26,099 nt of DNA from Magnetococcales bacterium. GTDB lineage: Bacteria > Pseudomonadota > Magnetococcia > Magnetococcales > JADFWU01. Location of the stretch: contig JADFWU010000044.1 of assembly GCA_015234045.1 (NCBI GenBank), positions 1-26,099 on the forward strand. Reading direction: 5' to 3'. The notes under the pieces are model-generated. The model was not told the DNA's origin. It saw only the letters and a program-made list of their open reading frames with translations, and ran no database searches. Both the position numbers and the translations under genes were made by a program. Of this stretch, positions 15,108-23,742 are shown in pieces. The number at the start of each line of letters is the position of its first letter. Position 1 is the stretch's first letter.

Positions 15108-16427
15108 ATGAACCAATCCAGCGGACTCGTTCAAAGCACCATGACCCGGCTACAAGCCGCACCCACACCGTTTCATGCTGTTGCGGTGATGTCAGAGGCA
15201 CTGAGTCAGTCAGGCTTCAAACGTCTTGAAGAGACCGACAACTGGCAACTGATTCCAGGCCAGGGCTACTATGTAATCCGTGATTTCGGCTCTCTCATCG
15301 CCTTTGTCGCACCGCCACCAGGAAAACCACTCCCCGTCCGAATGGCTGGCACACACACTGACAGTCCAGTGCTTAAACTCAAACCTAATGCACTGAAGAA
15401 AAAACAGAAACTCTGGACTGCTGATGTCCAACTTTACGGCGGCATTCTTCTGAGCACCTGGTTTGACCGGGATCTCTCCCTGGCCGGACTGGTGACCGGT
15501 CTGGACAAGGGTGGAGATACCCACCATCAATTGGTGGATCTTAAAGAACCTCTGGCTGTACTGCCCAATCTGGCCATCCACCTTAACAGAGGTGTCAATG
15601 AGGGCGTTAAGATCAATACGCACGAACAGATGAATCCCGTGCTGTTTCCGGTTCTGGAAGGAGAAGAAGCGAATAGCGACAACCCCCTTACTCAACGTCT
15701 GTTAAGCCAATTAGCTGAAGACAATCCCAACCAGCCTGTCATCACAGCCATATTGGATTGGGAGCTTTGCTTTTATGATCTGCAACCACCTGCGTTGATT
15801 GGCCTGGATCGTCAATGGCTCACGTCAGCCCGTCTGGATAATCTACTGAGCTGCTTTGTCGGGCTTGAAGCACTGCTCAACACATCAAACGATGAAATCA
15901 ATACCGACTTCATACCAATGCTTGCCTGTTTCAACCATGAAGAGGTAGGCAGCACCTCTGCCACTGGCGCGGCCAGTAACTTTGCTGAATCGGTCCTGCA
16001 CCGCATTTTTCCCGATCCAACCACCATGGCACGCGCCATTGCTGCCTCGTGGATGATTTCCATAGATAACGCCCATGCCTGCCATCCAAACTATCCCGCT
16101 ACACAAGACGAACAGCACTGCCCGGACATTAACGGCGGTCCTGTCATCAAAACCAATGCCAATCAACGCTACGCAACAACGACCTTATCCAGCGGTTTTT
16201 TCAAAGGATTATGCCACCAAGCTGGCGTTCCGGTGCAGAACTTTACCGTACGGGCTGACATGCCCTGCGGTAGCACCATTGGTCCGATGCTCTCCTCTCG
16301 CCTCGGCATGAAGACTGTTGATATCGGTGTGCCCACCTGGGCAATGCACTCCATTCGAGAAGTCGCTGGTGTGAATGATCTGGACCATCTGTACAAGGTA
16401 TTGATCCGCTTTTTTCACCATACTTGA
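15108..16427 (+). CDS. apeB: M18-family aminopeptidase (aspartyl aminopeptidase type)
   Basis: A 439-residue cytoplasmic dinuclear-zinc exopeptidase of normal family length. Metal/catalytic blocks are all present: MAGTHTDSP (H83), SARLDN (D244), NHEEVGS (E278/E279), SIDNAHACHPN (D320), ADMPCGSTIGP and the last ligand His in WAMHSIRE. M18 enzymes form large tetrahedral assemblies and remove N-terminal acidic or neutral residues from peptides. The ATG at 15108 has no clear Shine-Dalgarno, but the family N-terminus (LQAAPTPFHAVAVMSEAL) follows directly. R1 copy C lies just upstream and may have altered its promoter. The apeB symbol rests on family resemblance. Confidence 0.92.
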   Translation: MNQSSGLVQSTMTRLQAAPTPFHAVAVMSEALSQSGFKRLEETDNWQLIPGQGYYVIRDFGSLIAFVAPPPGKPLPVRMAGTHTDSPVLKLKPNALKKKQKLWTADVQLYGGILLSTWFDRDLSLAGLVTGLDKGGDTHHQLVDLKEPLAVLPNLAIHLNRGVNEGVKINTHEQMNPVLFPVLEGEEANSDNPLTQRLLSQLAEDNPNQPVITAILDWELCFYDLQPPALIGLDRQWLTSARLDNLLSCFVGLEALLNTSNDEINTDFIPMLACFNHEEVGSTSATGAASNFAESVLHRIFPDPTTMARAIAASWMISIDNAHACHPNYPATQDEQHCPDINGGPVIKTNANQRYATTTLSSGFFKGLCHQAGVPVQNFTVRADMPCGSTIGPMLSSRLGMKTVDIGVPTWAMHSIREVAGVNDLDHLYKVLIRFFHHT

Positions 16428-16540
16428 TAACAGGCTGATTAAAAAAACGATTTGACTGAACTTATCAACATACAAATCGCGCTGATAACAGTGTATACTC
16501 TCGGCACTAGGTAACCTTATCCACCATAGAAGGTGATTGT

Positions 16541-16855
16541 ATGTCATCCAACGAAAAACGTCAGTTTCAACGCCTGGATTCTCAGGATGCCGCAACACTT
16601 TTTTTTGATCAGAAAACCATCCCCGGAACCATTGAAGATCTGGGGCTTGGCGGTATCTTCTTTGTCCCGGAGAACGTGGCATCTGCCGATATTCAAGTAG
16701 GCAATGTCTGTGATGTTGAGATGATCTGGTGTGATCGGCCCATGAAACTCACCTGCAAAATCGCTTCTGCTCGTGAGAATGGCTTTGGTATCGAAATTCA
16801 GCGTCAATACAGCGTGGATGACCTGAATGATATGATTGATTCCTCAGACGCATAG
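16541..16855 (+). CDS. PilZ-domain protein (c-di-GMP receptor candidate)
   Basis: A 104-residue single-domain cytoplasmic protein. The c-di-GMP-binding RxxxR motif is R7/R11 (EKRQFQRL). The second motif, normally (D/N)xSxxG, reads D33-L-G-L-G-G38, so serine is replaced by glycine; binding is likely but should not be assumed. The rest (GNVCDVEMIW, KLTCKIASARENGFGIEI) follows the PilZ beta-barrel pattern, and an acidic tail ends it. Start ATG with AGGTGA just upstream; a TATACT (16494-16499) may be the -10 of its promoter, without a clear -35. It is the first of four same-strand genes ending with an HD-GYP protein, a likely c-di-GMP phosphodiesterase. Confidence 0.85.
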   Translation: MSSNEKRQFQRLDSQDAATLFFDQKTIPGTIEDLGLGGIFFVPENVASADIQVGNVCDVEMIWCDRPMKLTCKIASARENGFGIEIQRQYSVDDLNDMIDSSDA

Positions 16856-16882
16856 AGCAACACGCTCTTACGCTCTTACGCC

Positions 16883-17338
16883 ATGTACTTCCTTAGAAAC
16901 ATATTTCGGTTATGGTGGTTGATCTTATTATTGATCACCATAACGCTCTTGCCCGCCACACTGATCCATGCAAATGATGCCAACGCTGTAATCATTACCC
17001 ATGCCACAAACAACAGCACTACGCATACGAAAAGTGCCATGCGTGCCATCTTTGGCATGCGTGTACGTCAATGGTCAGACGGCAAACCGATCAAGGTGTT
17101 TGTTCTGCCAGATTCTGCCTTACTTCATAAACAGTTTTGCAAACAAAAACTGAATGTATTCCCCTACCAACTACGCCGTATCTGGAACCGTCTGGTCTAT
17201 ACCGGCACCGGTCATGCGCCTATTGAGGTAGCCGATGAGCAGGAGATGGCCCGACAGATTGCACAAACACCTGGTGCAATTGGATATATTCACCTCTACG
17301 AGGCCGATCATGGCTATAACGCAATTACAATGGAATAG
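16883..17338 (+). CDS. PstS-like small periplasmic binding-protein domain
   Basis: A 151-residue exported protein. An N-terminal signal (RNIFRLWWLILLLITITLLPATLIHA, 5-30) is followed by a short domain of the phosphate-binding-protein-like superfamily: KSAMRAIFGMRVRQWSDGKPIKVFVLPDS, then FCKQKLNVFPYQLRRIWNRLVYTGTGHAP and a C-terminal EMARQIAQTPGAIGYI, the usual tail of PstS-like folds. It is about half the length of a full transporter binding protein and no transporter is adjacent. It lies between a PilZ gene and an outer-membrane protein gene; its 3' end overlaps the latter by 29 nt. A role as sensor or accessory protein for the linked HD-GYP protein is inferred. No good ribosome binding site precedes the ATG, so translation may be coupled to PilZ. 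Confidence 0.75.
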   Translation: MYFLRNIFRLWWLILLLITITLLPATLIHANDANAVIITHATNNSTTHTKSAMRAIFGMRVRQWSDGKPIKVFVLPDSALLHKQFCKQKLNVFPYQLRRIWNRLVYTGTGHAPIEVADEQEMARQIAQTPGAIGYIHLYEADHGYNAITME

Positions 17339-18575
17339 CCGCCACCGCCTTGGTGGACTTATAATGGCTTTAGCGTGCTTCATACTGCCTGCCATTGGTC
17401 GAGCAGAGTCCGACACACCGATGAAAAACCCGGTTGAATGGATCAACCAACTCTCTGATAAATTTAAACTACATGGATTTCTATCACAGGGTTTCACCTA
17501 TTCAAACGGCAACAACTATTACGGTGACAGCACCCACGGCAGCTTTGATCTAACCGAGATTGGTTTAAATCTCTCCTACCGCCTACGTCCTGACACCACA
17601 CTGGCTGTTCAAGGGCTGTCGCGCCGAGCCGGCGGCATGGATAATGGTTCACCACGTCTGGATTATGCATTTGTGGATCATACCGTTGCCCAGGATAGCC
17701 AACACCGTTGGGGCGTGCGTCTGGGACGGATTAAGAATCCCATTGGATTTTATAACGAATCACGAGATATTGCGGTCGTCAGACCGGGTATTATCCTGCC
17801 CCAATCCATCTATCTTGGTGGCATGGGATTGCGTGACTTCTTCCTCGCTTCCGATGGACTCGGACTATACTGGCAACGCCATGGCCAAGACAGCGCGTTG
17901 AGTGTCGATTATCAGGTGGCCTTGCCTACTCAACTCAGCAGTCAAACCCAACGTGCATTTATGCGTGGCGTGATTCTTCCTGGTCATCTGGATATGGAAA
18001 CCGGTCAGGTGTTACGCATTCTGCATGACAATGAAACCAACTTTCGTTGGGCTGTTACCGGTGTTTTTGTCAAAAGTCAGTATAAACCCGCTGCGGTTGA
18101 TCTTCTCACCGATGGCACAGTCTCCATCTATGTGTTAACACTGAGTGCTGATTGGTTACTTCATCCCTGGCAATTAACCAGTGAAGCCGCTTGGCGCGAG
18201 TTGGTATACAAGGGATTTGGTGCGGCTGTGGATAGCCAACCTTCTCATCTGAGCATTTACGGTGAGGCGCTCTATCGGTGGTCCGAGGACAAGTGGCAGG
18301 CATCACTGCGTTATGATCTGCACTACTTTGATATCGATGATCCCAATGGCTCAACAATGGAAGCCCATACCGGCGTACCCGGCCATAGTCGTTTTTCCAA
18401 AGATCTCACCTTGGGATTGGGCTGGAATGTCACACCAACCTTTCAACTTCGCGCAGAATATCATCTGATTGACGGCAGCGGCTTTGCGCCATTAGTGGAC
18501 AATCCCGGCTTACAAGCCGGTAATGTGGACCGTTATTGGGATATTTTAACCCTTCAGGCCGCCTTCAGGTTCTAG
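17310..18575 (+). CDS. Outer-membrane beta-barrel (porin-like) protein
   Basis: A 421-residue exported protein with a signal sequence (SRHRLGGLIMALACFILPAIGRAES, cleavage near residue 33). The mature part has alternating beta-strand character throughout, frequent aromatic pairs and a C-terminal phenylalanine (LQAAFRF), the classical outer-membrane barrel ending. Segments such as KLHGFLSQGFTYSNGN, RLGRIKNPIGFYNESRD and GLGLYWQRHG resemble porin-like proteins linked to signalling operons. ATG at 17310 is chosen because GAGG lies 6 nt upstream and the signal peptide gains its basic n-region; ATG 17364 would lack it. The start overlaps the preceding gene by 29 nt. The stop TAG sits exactly at the left boundary of R2 copy 1. 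Confidence 0.8.
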   Translation: MAITQLQWNSRHRLGGLIMALACFILPAIGRAESDTPMKNPVEWINQLSDKFKLHGFLSQGFTYSNGNNYYGDSTHGSFDLTEIGLNLSYRLRPDTTLAVQGLSRRAGGMDNGSPRLDYAFVDHTVAQDSQHRWGVRLGRIKNPIGFYNESRDIAVVRPGIILPQSIYLGGMGLRDFFLASDGLGLYWQRHGQDSALSVDYQVALPTQLSSQTQRAFMRGVILPGHLDMETGQVLRILHDNETNFRWAVTGVFVKSQYKPAAVDLLTDGTVSIYVLTLSADWLLHPWQLTSEAAWRELVYKGFGAAVDSQPSHLSIYGEALYRWSEDKWQASLRYDLHYFDIDDPNGSTMEAHTGVPGHSRFSKDLTLGLGWNVTPTFQLRAEYHLIDGSGFAPLVDNPGLQAGNVDRYWDILTLQAAFRF

Positions 18576-18714
18576 GCCCTGTTGACATTCACCATCTTTC
18601 GGCCCCTGGCGGCGTTAAATCCGCCTTAAAATGCTCACGTACTACAAGTACGCTCCGCTTTTTCGTTGGATTTGCCTTGCCAGGAAGCGAAATCTGGCGA
18701 ATGTCAACACGCCC
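18575..18714. repeat. R2 dispersed inverted-repeat element, copy 1
   Basis: 140 bp with long imperfect inverted arms. Left end GGCCCTGTTGACATTC and right end (reverse strand) GGGCGTGTTGACATTC are flanked by CTAG and CTAA (YTAR, the target type of some IS5-family elements). The centre is a small hairpin around 18636-18650 (ACGTACT/AGTACG). It is inserted between the porin and HD-GYP genes. Confidence 0.85.
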
Positions 18715-18734
18715 TAAGGAGTGGGGTAAAAACA

Positions 18735-20498
18735 ATGTCAACCAACAGCCCCGCCCAAAGAAGATTTATCAGCCTGCAATGGCGGGTATTATTGCTGTTG
18801 GGCATCGGATTTATAACTATTCACGGCAGTTACTACTACTACCAACGCCAACAGCTTTTATCTCAATATCATGCCCAACAGGCCAACACCTTTGAACGCC
18901 AGACCCAGCAATTTGAAGCGCTGATCAATCAAGTATCCCACCAATTAATGCGGCTGAGCGGTGTCTTTTCCGCTCTTGGCGGCATGAATAAAGCCATTGC
19001 ACAAAGCAACACTTCGGTACTGGATGAGATTTTTGAACAACACGCATCAACCCTACAACTGGATCTCGGCATTGATCGCATCATGATCTTTGATCGCCAT
19101 CAGAAACTGTTGGCGGATTGGGATCTATCCGGCACCTCTCAACCCATACCCAAGGCATTTCAGTGGCAAGTAAAAGCAGTGTTACTGCGCGAAAAACCCG
19201 ATCTGAATCTGATCTGCGAACAGAGCTGCTCTCAAAACGCCCTGTTGCCGATTCTTTATGACGGCGAAACCATTGGGACATTGGTTCTGCAAAAATCGCT
19301 GGCGGACGCTGTACTTGCTCTGCACGAATTGACTGGTGTTGATGTCGCTTTATTGATTCCATCCGATAGTGAAGAGGCCAGTAATGGCGGTTGGGCGGTT
19401 CAGGTGGCCGCGCAAACGGGCGGTCCACTCATTCAGGAAATCATCAACACACTTCAGAAACAGTACGGCCTTGACGGCCATCTGGAAGCCGGTGTTGAAA
19501 CCACCAGCAATGAGCATCACTATCACAGTCGTATCTGGCATTTTTCACTTTCCAATGCCGACGATCTTGCTGGACTGTTATTGATTTCCCAAACGACCAC
19601 CAATATCCATACAATCAATCAATCACTGACCGATATCCTACTGTTTGGCTTGCTTGGTTTAATCATTTCAGAATTCATGTTGGTCTTTGTGCTCTGGTCG
19701 CCATTAAGCCGGATTCGTCATATTGCCAAGGCACTTCCACTGCTCACGGATCATGCCTATCGTGAAGTACGCACAACGGTGCAGCGCCATGTTCACAGCG
19801 GACTGTTTCCCGATGAGATTGAGCATCTGGGCGACACCATTATCTCGGTTACACAAGAGCTTGAAGCACTGGAAGAGACGGTAATAGAGAATAATCGGGC
19901 GTTAGTGGATTCCCGCCTGCAACTACTGCGGCGTTTGGGTCGTGCAGCAGAGTTTCGTGATAACGAGACCGGCGCACATATCATTCGCATGAGCCGTATT
20001 TCGGTAGTGTTGGCCCAGGCAGCAGGTTTGGATGAGCGCGAATGTGAAATCCTGCTGCATGCGGCACCCATGCACGATATCGGTAAAATTGGTATTCCCG
20101 ATCACATCCTGCTCAAACCGGGCCGACTCACCGAAGAGGAATTTTTCGACATGAAGCGCCATCCCATTATCGGCGCTGATATGCTCAACGGTTTTGAAGT
20201 GGAACCACTGCGAACCGCCCATGCGGTTGCCCTAACCCATCATGAAAAATGGAATGGCACTGGTTATCCACTCGGCTTAAAAGGCGAGGATATTCCATTG
20301 ACGGGCCGCATCTGTGCCGTTGCTGATGTGTTTGACGCACTTACTTCTGAACGCCCTTATAAAGAAGCCTGGCCTATTGAACGTGCTGTTGATCTCATCA
20401 GCAAAGAACGCGGCAAACATTTTGATCCACAGCTGGTGGATCTATTTCTGGACAATTTGCCGAACATATTGGCCATCAAAGAGAAGTATCAGGACTGA
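18735..20498 (+). CDS. Membrane sensor HD-GYP protein (c-di-GMP phosphodiesterase candidate)
   Basis: A 587-residue inner-membrane protein. TM1 is about 15-33, then a large periplasmic sensor of about 260 residues with a coiled start and a Cache-like pattern (LGIDRIMIFDRHQKLLADWD, 111-130), TM2 about 300-322, a HAMP-like linker (SPLSRIRHIAKALPLL) and a coiled coil (about 366-400). The HD-GYP domain has ETGAHIIRMS (H415), MHDIGKIGIPD (H447/D448), KRHPIIGADML, HHEKWNGTGYP (H502/H503, GYP 510-512) and ADVFDALTSERPYK (D531). All metal and GYP residues are intact, so hydrolysis of c-di-GMP is expected. ATG 18735 is preferred over 18666, because the extra 23 codons derive from R2 copy 1 and GGGG lies 8 nt upstream. 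Its stop abuts the stop of the convergent dehydrogenase gene. Confidence 0.9.
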   Translation: MSTNSPAQRRFISLQWRVLLLLGIGFITIHGSYYYYQRQQLLSQYHAQQANTFERQTQQFEALINQVSHQLMRLSGVFSALGGMNKAIAQSNTSVLDEIFEQHASTLQLDLGIDRIMIFDRHQKLLADWDLSGTSQPIPKAFQWQVKAVLLREKPDLNLICEQSCSQNALLPILYDGETIGTLVLQKSLADAVLALHELTGVDVALLIPSDSEEASNGGWAVQVAAQTGGPLIQEIINTLQKQYGLDGHLEAGVETTSNEHHYHSRIWHFSLSNADDLAGLLLISQTTTNIHTINQSLTDILLFGLLGLIISEFMLVFVLWSPLSRIRHIAKALPLLTDHAYREVRTTVQRHVHSGLFPDEIEHLGDTIISVTQELEALEETVIENNRALVDSRLQLLRRLGRAAEFRDNETGAHIIRMSRISVVLAQAAGLDERECEILLHAAPMHDIGKIGIPDHILLKPGRLTEEEFFDMKRHPIIGADMLNGFEVEPLRTAHAVALTHHEKWNGTGYPLGLKGEDIPLTGRICAVADVFDALTSERPYKEAWPIERAVDLISKERGKHFDPQLVDLFLDNLPNILAIKEKYQD

Positions 20499-21809
20499 CT
20501 ACCAACAGATCCCTTCGTAACCTTCCCCGCTCTTGGCATCCATGATACGCACCAAATCCACCACAGTTTGACCCTCTCGAATCTGGTTGGGTATCTCTTT
20601 AAACGCATCACTATTGTTGCCGATGATGATGATTTCAGCATGTTGCATGATCTGATCAATGCTATCCACCATCAAGCGAGAGATGTGTGGAATGCGGTTT
20701 TCGATATAGTCCTGATTCGCACCCACCAGACGCGCCAGTTGGACATTGCTATCGTAGAGTTTCAGGTCATACCCTTTGCCGATCAGATGCTCAATCACCG
20801 TTACAACCGGGCTTTCGCGCAAATCATCGGTGCCTGCTTTGAAACTAAAGCCAAGCACGCCAACTTTGCGTGAACCCAACCCGGTGATCAACTCAATACC
20901 ACGAGCAATCTGACGCTCATTGCTGGGAATGATCGACTCCAGAATCGGCACATTGAGATCCAGACTGCGGGCTTTATAGAGCAATGCTCGAACATCCTTG
21001 GGCAGGCAGGAACCACCGAAAGCAAAACCGGGCTTCAAATAGTAAGGCGACAGGTTAAGCTTCTTATCCTGGCAAAAGATATCCATTACCTGATGGCTAT
21101 CCACGCCCAATGGTTTACAAATAGTGCCAATCTCGTTGCCAAAGCACACTTTGAGTGCATGCCAGACATTATCAGTATATTTGACCATCTCCGCGACATC
21201 CAAAGCGGTGCGAATCATAGGTGCATCAAGATGATCATAAAGTGATTGGGTCAGATCGCCAGACTGAGTATCCATGGAACCGATCACAACTTTTGGCGGA
21301 TGGTTGTAATCATAGACCGCTGAACCTTCCCGTAGAAATTCGGGATTAATGGCCACACCAAACCCTTCACCCAGTTTCTTACCAGACGCTTTTTCCAAGG
21401 TGGGAATCACCAATGTACGCATTGTGCCGGGAATCATGGTCGAACGACACACCACCGCATGGTACTCATTCTTCTGCTTGATCACCGCGCCAATCTCTTC
21501 ACAAACCCGCTCAACGTAACTCAAATTGAGTCCACCATTGGGCTGACTGGGTGTGCCGACACAGATCAATGACAGCTGCGTTTCCATCACAGCTCTGGTG
21601 ACATCCTGTGTGGCAAAAAGCCGCTTCTGCGCGACACCATCCGCTATCAATTCACCAACTTTTTCCTCAATAATAGGTGTTTTACCAGCATTGATCAGGT
21701 CAATCTTTGCCTGTTGGGGATCAACACCAATGACTGTATGCCCTTCATTGGCCAGACAGGCTGCGGAAACCGCGCCAACATATCCCAAACCGAAAATAGA
21801 GATTTTCAT
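20499..21809 (-). CDS. algD: GDP-mannose 6-dehydrogenase (AlgD type)
   Basis: A 436-residue cytoplasmic NAD-dependent enzyme that oxidises GDP-mannose to GDP-mannuronic acid, the alginate-type precursor. Length and N-terminus (MKISIFGLGYVGAVSAACLA) match Pseudomonas AlgD. The active-site cysteine is C268 in FAFGGSCLPKD, with K210 in the EMVKYTDN helix, and even the C-terminal GICW ending is AlgD-like, which favours GDP-mannose over UDP-glucose. ATG at 21809 was chosen because the Rossmann glycine motif begins there; the upstream 20 in-frame codons run into R1 copy D. It converges with the HD-GYP gene with no intergenic base and diverges from the WbpB-WbpD-type fusion. No other alginate gene is in the window. 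Confidence 0.93.
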   Translation of the reverse strand: MKISIFGLGYVGAVSAACLANEGHTVIGVDPQQAKIDLINAGKTPIIEEKVGELIADGVAQKRLFATQDVTRAVMETQLSLICVGTPSQPNGGLNLSYVERVCEEIGAVIKQKNEYHAVVCRSTMIPGTMRTLVIPTLEKASGKKLGEGFGVAINPEFLREGSAVYDYNHPPKVVIGSMDTQSGDLTQSLYDHLDAPMIRTALDVAEMVKYTDNVWHALKVCFGNEIGTICKPLGVDSHQVMDIFCQDKKLNLSPYYLKPGFAFGGSCLPKDVRALLYKARSLDLNVPILESIIPSNERQIARGIELITGLGSRKVGVLGFSFKAGTDDLRESPVVTVIEHLIGKGYDLKLYDSNVQLARLVGANQDYIENRIPHISRLMVDSIDQIMQHAEIIIIGNNSDAFKEIPNQIREGQTVVDLVRIMDAKSGEGYEGICW

Positions 21810-21836
21810 GATCAATTGACCTAGCGTTGAGGTTGA

Positions 21837-21914
21837 TACAGTGATCTCAAAATAAAAAATAACACTCAACCAGAGCCGGAACGGCTGACTGTTTTTTTAG
21901 ACGAAATCACTATA
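21837..21914. repeat. R1 dispersed hairpin element, copy D (short)
   Basis: 78 bp, the shortest copy. Left TACAGTGATCTC, right (inverted) TATAGTGATTTCGTCTAAAA. It keeps CTCAACCAGAG and GGCTGACTGTT of the longer copies and has a tiny CCG-GAA-CGG hairpin at the centre. It lies between the divergent dehydrogenase and fusion genes. Confidence 0.75.
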
Positions 21915-22134
21915 AAATCGTTTTGAATATTTGAAAAACAAGGGTGTCATGCCAATGGATAGGCTAGCAAGTTTTCACGCATTTTCAAGCAAGAAAACCA
22001 TATCACCAGACCAATGATTCTGACATGCCTATTTGAAAGAGTGACGCGCGATAGGTAACACCATTGGTTTAACCCTTCCTTATTATGTATTAATATAATA
22101 TATATTATTAAAAGAGACCCGTTAACCACAACCG
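21915..22134. other. Divergent intergenic region, AT-rich palindrome
   Basis: No gene seen. A perfect 14-bp palindrome ATAATATATATTAT (22095-22108) lies 26 nt before the fusion gene start, within a TA-rich stretch that could include a -10 box. No regulator can be named. Confidence 0.4.
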
Positions 22135-23742
22135 ATGGAGCGTAATATCGCCATTCAAGCAAACATAGCTGTCGTAGGTGTTGGTTATTGGGGCAAAAAT
22201 TTAGTCCGCAATTTCCACGGATTGGGCGTTCTGGCTGCGGTGTGTGATTCTCAGGATATCAGCGGCGTGATGGCAGAATATCCGGATGTACCGATTGTCA
22301 CGGCGTTTCAAGATATTCTGGACAACCCGGATATCCATGCCGTGGTGATCTCAACACCGGCTGTCACTCATGGCCGCATGGTAAAACAGGCGCTTTTGGC
22401 TGGTAAGGATGTACTGGTTGAAAAGCCAATGTGTCTCAATTCTACAGAAGCTGAAGCACTGACCCAACTGGCCAATACGCAGAAACGCATTTTAATGGTG
22501 GGTCACCTGCTCTGGTATCACCCAGCCGTACTTATGCTAAAAGCGTTGTTGGAAAAAGGCATTTTAGGCCGGCTGCAATATATCTACTCCAACCGTTTAA
22601 ATCTGGGCAAACTGCGCCGAGAAGAGAATGTTCTCTGGTCATTTGCGCCACATGATATTTCGGTCATTCTGGGTCTGACCGGTGAAATGCCTGAGTCGAT
22701 CCAAGCCCATGGTAGCAACGATCTCCATCAACAAATCGCCGATACATCGGTCACACTGTTAACCTTTTCCAGCGGTGTGTCCGCACATATTTTTGTCTCA
22801 TGGCTCCACCCCTTCAAGGAACAAAAACTGGTGGTCGTGGGTGATAAAGCCATGGTGGTATTTGATGACACACTGCCCTGGTCTGACAAACTGACCATAT
22901 ATCACCATGAAATTGCCTGGAACGGCACCCTGCCCGTTGCCCACAAGGCGGATGGACAAGCGGTTCCCCTGAAAGAAAAAGAGCCACTGCGCGAAGAGTG
23001 TCGCCATTTTCTTACCGCCATACACACCCGAACACCACCGCGTACTGATGCAGAGGAAGGGCAGCGCGTATTGGCCATTCTCAATCACTGTCAGCACTCC
23101 ATGGTCAGCGGTCAACCGGTTTATATGGATCAACACCATCCGCAGACTGTGCAGCAACCTGAGCCAACGTATAAAGTTCATGATACGGCCTGTGTGGATT
23201 CAGGTGTGGTGATCGGATCTGGCTCGCAGGTGTGGCACTTCAGCCATCTGCTTTCCGGCGTTGAGATTGGCAAACAGTGCTCTATTGGTCAAAATGTCGT
23301 GATCGGGCCACAGGTCACCATTGGGGATGGCTGCAAGGTGCAAAATAATGTCTCAATCTATGAAGGCGTAACCCTGGAAGCGGAGGTGTTTTGCGGCCCC
23401 AGCATGGTGTTTACCAATGTGATCAATCCACGCAGCGCAATACCACGTAAAGACCAATTCAAGCCCACCATGGTCCGCCGTGGCACAACGATTGGTGCCA
23501 ACGCTACCATTCTGTGCGGCATTGAGTTGGGGCAATACTGCTTTATCGGTGCTGGTGCGGTGGTTACAGCCGATGTAGCCGCCTTTGCATTGGTGATGGG
23601 CAATCCAGCCCGTCAGACCGGTTGGATGAGTGCCTACGGCCATCGGTTGGACCTGCCTGTATTCGGACAGGGTGAAGCAATTTGCCCTGAATCAGGGCAA
23701 AAATATCAATTGAATGGCCAGATACTGACTAGGGCGTGTTGA
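22135..23742 (+). CDS. WbpB-WbpD-type fusion: sugar 3-dehydrogenase + N-acetyltransferase
   Basis: A 535-residue cytoplasmic protein. Residues 1-335 are a Gfo/Idh/MocA dehydrogenase (GVGYWGKN at 15-22, EKP at 96-98, APHDIS at 171-176), like WbpB, which oxidises C3 of UDP-GlcNAcA. Residues about 345-520 are a left-handed beta-helix hexapeptide acyltransferase (VIGSGSQVWHFSHLLSG, SIGQNVVIGPQVTIGDGCKVQNN, FCGPSMVFTNVINPRSAIPRK, VMGNPARQTGWM), very like WbpD, which acetylates the 3-amino group. The pathway makes UDP-2,3-diacetamido-2,3-dideoxy-uronic acids for O-antigen or capsule. A WbpA-type gene is next door, but the aminotransferase WbpE is absent from the window. The ribosome binding site is weak. 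The last three codons and TGA stop come from R2 copy 2. Confidence 0.9.
   Translation: MERNIAIQANIAVVGVGYWGKNLVRNFHGLGVLAAVCDSQDISGVMAEYPDVPIVTAFQDILDNPDIHAVVISTPAVTHGRMVKQALLAGKDVLVEKPMCLNSTEAEALTQLANTQKRILMVGHLLWYHPAVLMLKALLEKGILGRLQYIYSNRLNLGKLRREENVLWSFAPHDISVILGLTGEMPESIQAHGSNDLHQQIADTSVTLLTFSSGVSAHIFVSWLHPFKEQKLVVVGDKAMVVFDDTLPWSDKLTIYHHEIAWNGTLPVAHKADGQAVPLKEKEPLREECRHFLTAIHTRTPPRTDAEEGQRVLAILNHCQHSMVSGQPVYMDQHHPQTVQQPEPTYKVHDTACVDSGVVIGSGSQVWHFSHLLSGVEIGKQCSIGQNVVIGPQVTIGDGCKVQNNVSIYEGVTLEAEVFCGPSMVFTNVINPRSAIPRKDQFKPTMVRRGTTIGANATILCGIELGQYCFIGAGAVVTADVAAFALVMGNPARQTGWMSAYGHRLDLPVFGQGEAICPESGQKYQLNGQILTRAC

Noticed and set aside
16209-16682. 157-codon minus-strand frame across the M18 and PilZ genes
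   Set aside because: It crosses two real genes on the opposite strand; no ribosome binding site or family.
18666-18734. Upstream ATG for the HD-GYP gene
   Set aside because: The 23 extra codons are R2 repeat sequence and would add a non-conserved leader before the first membrane segment.
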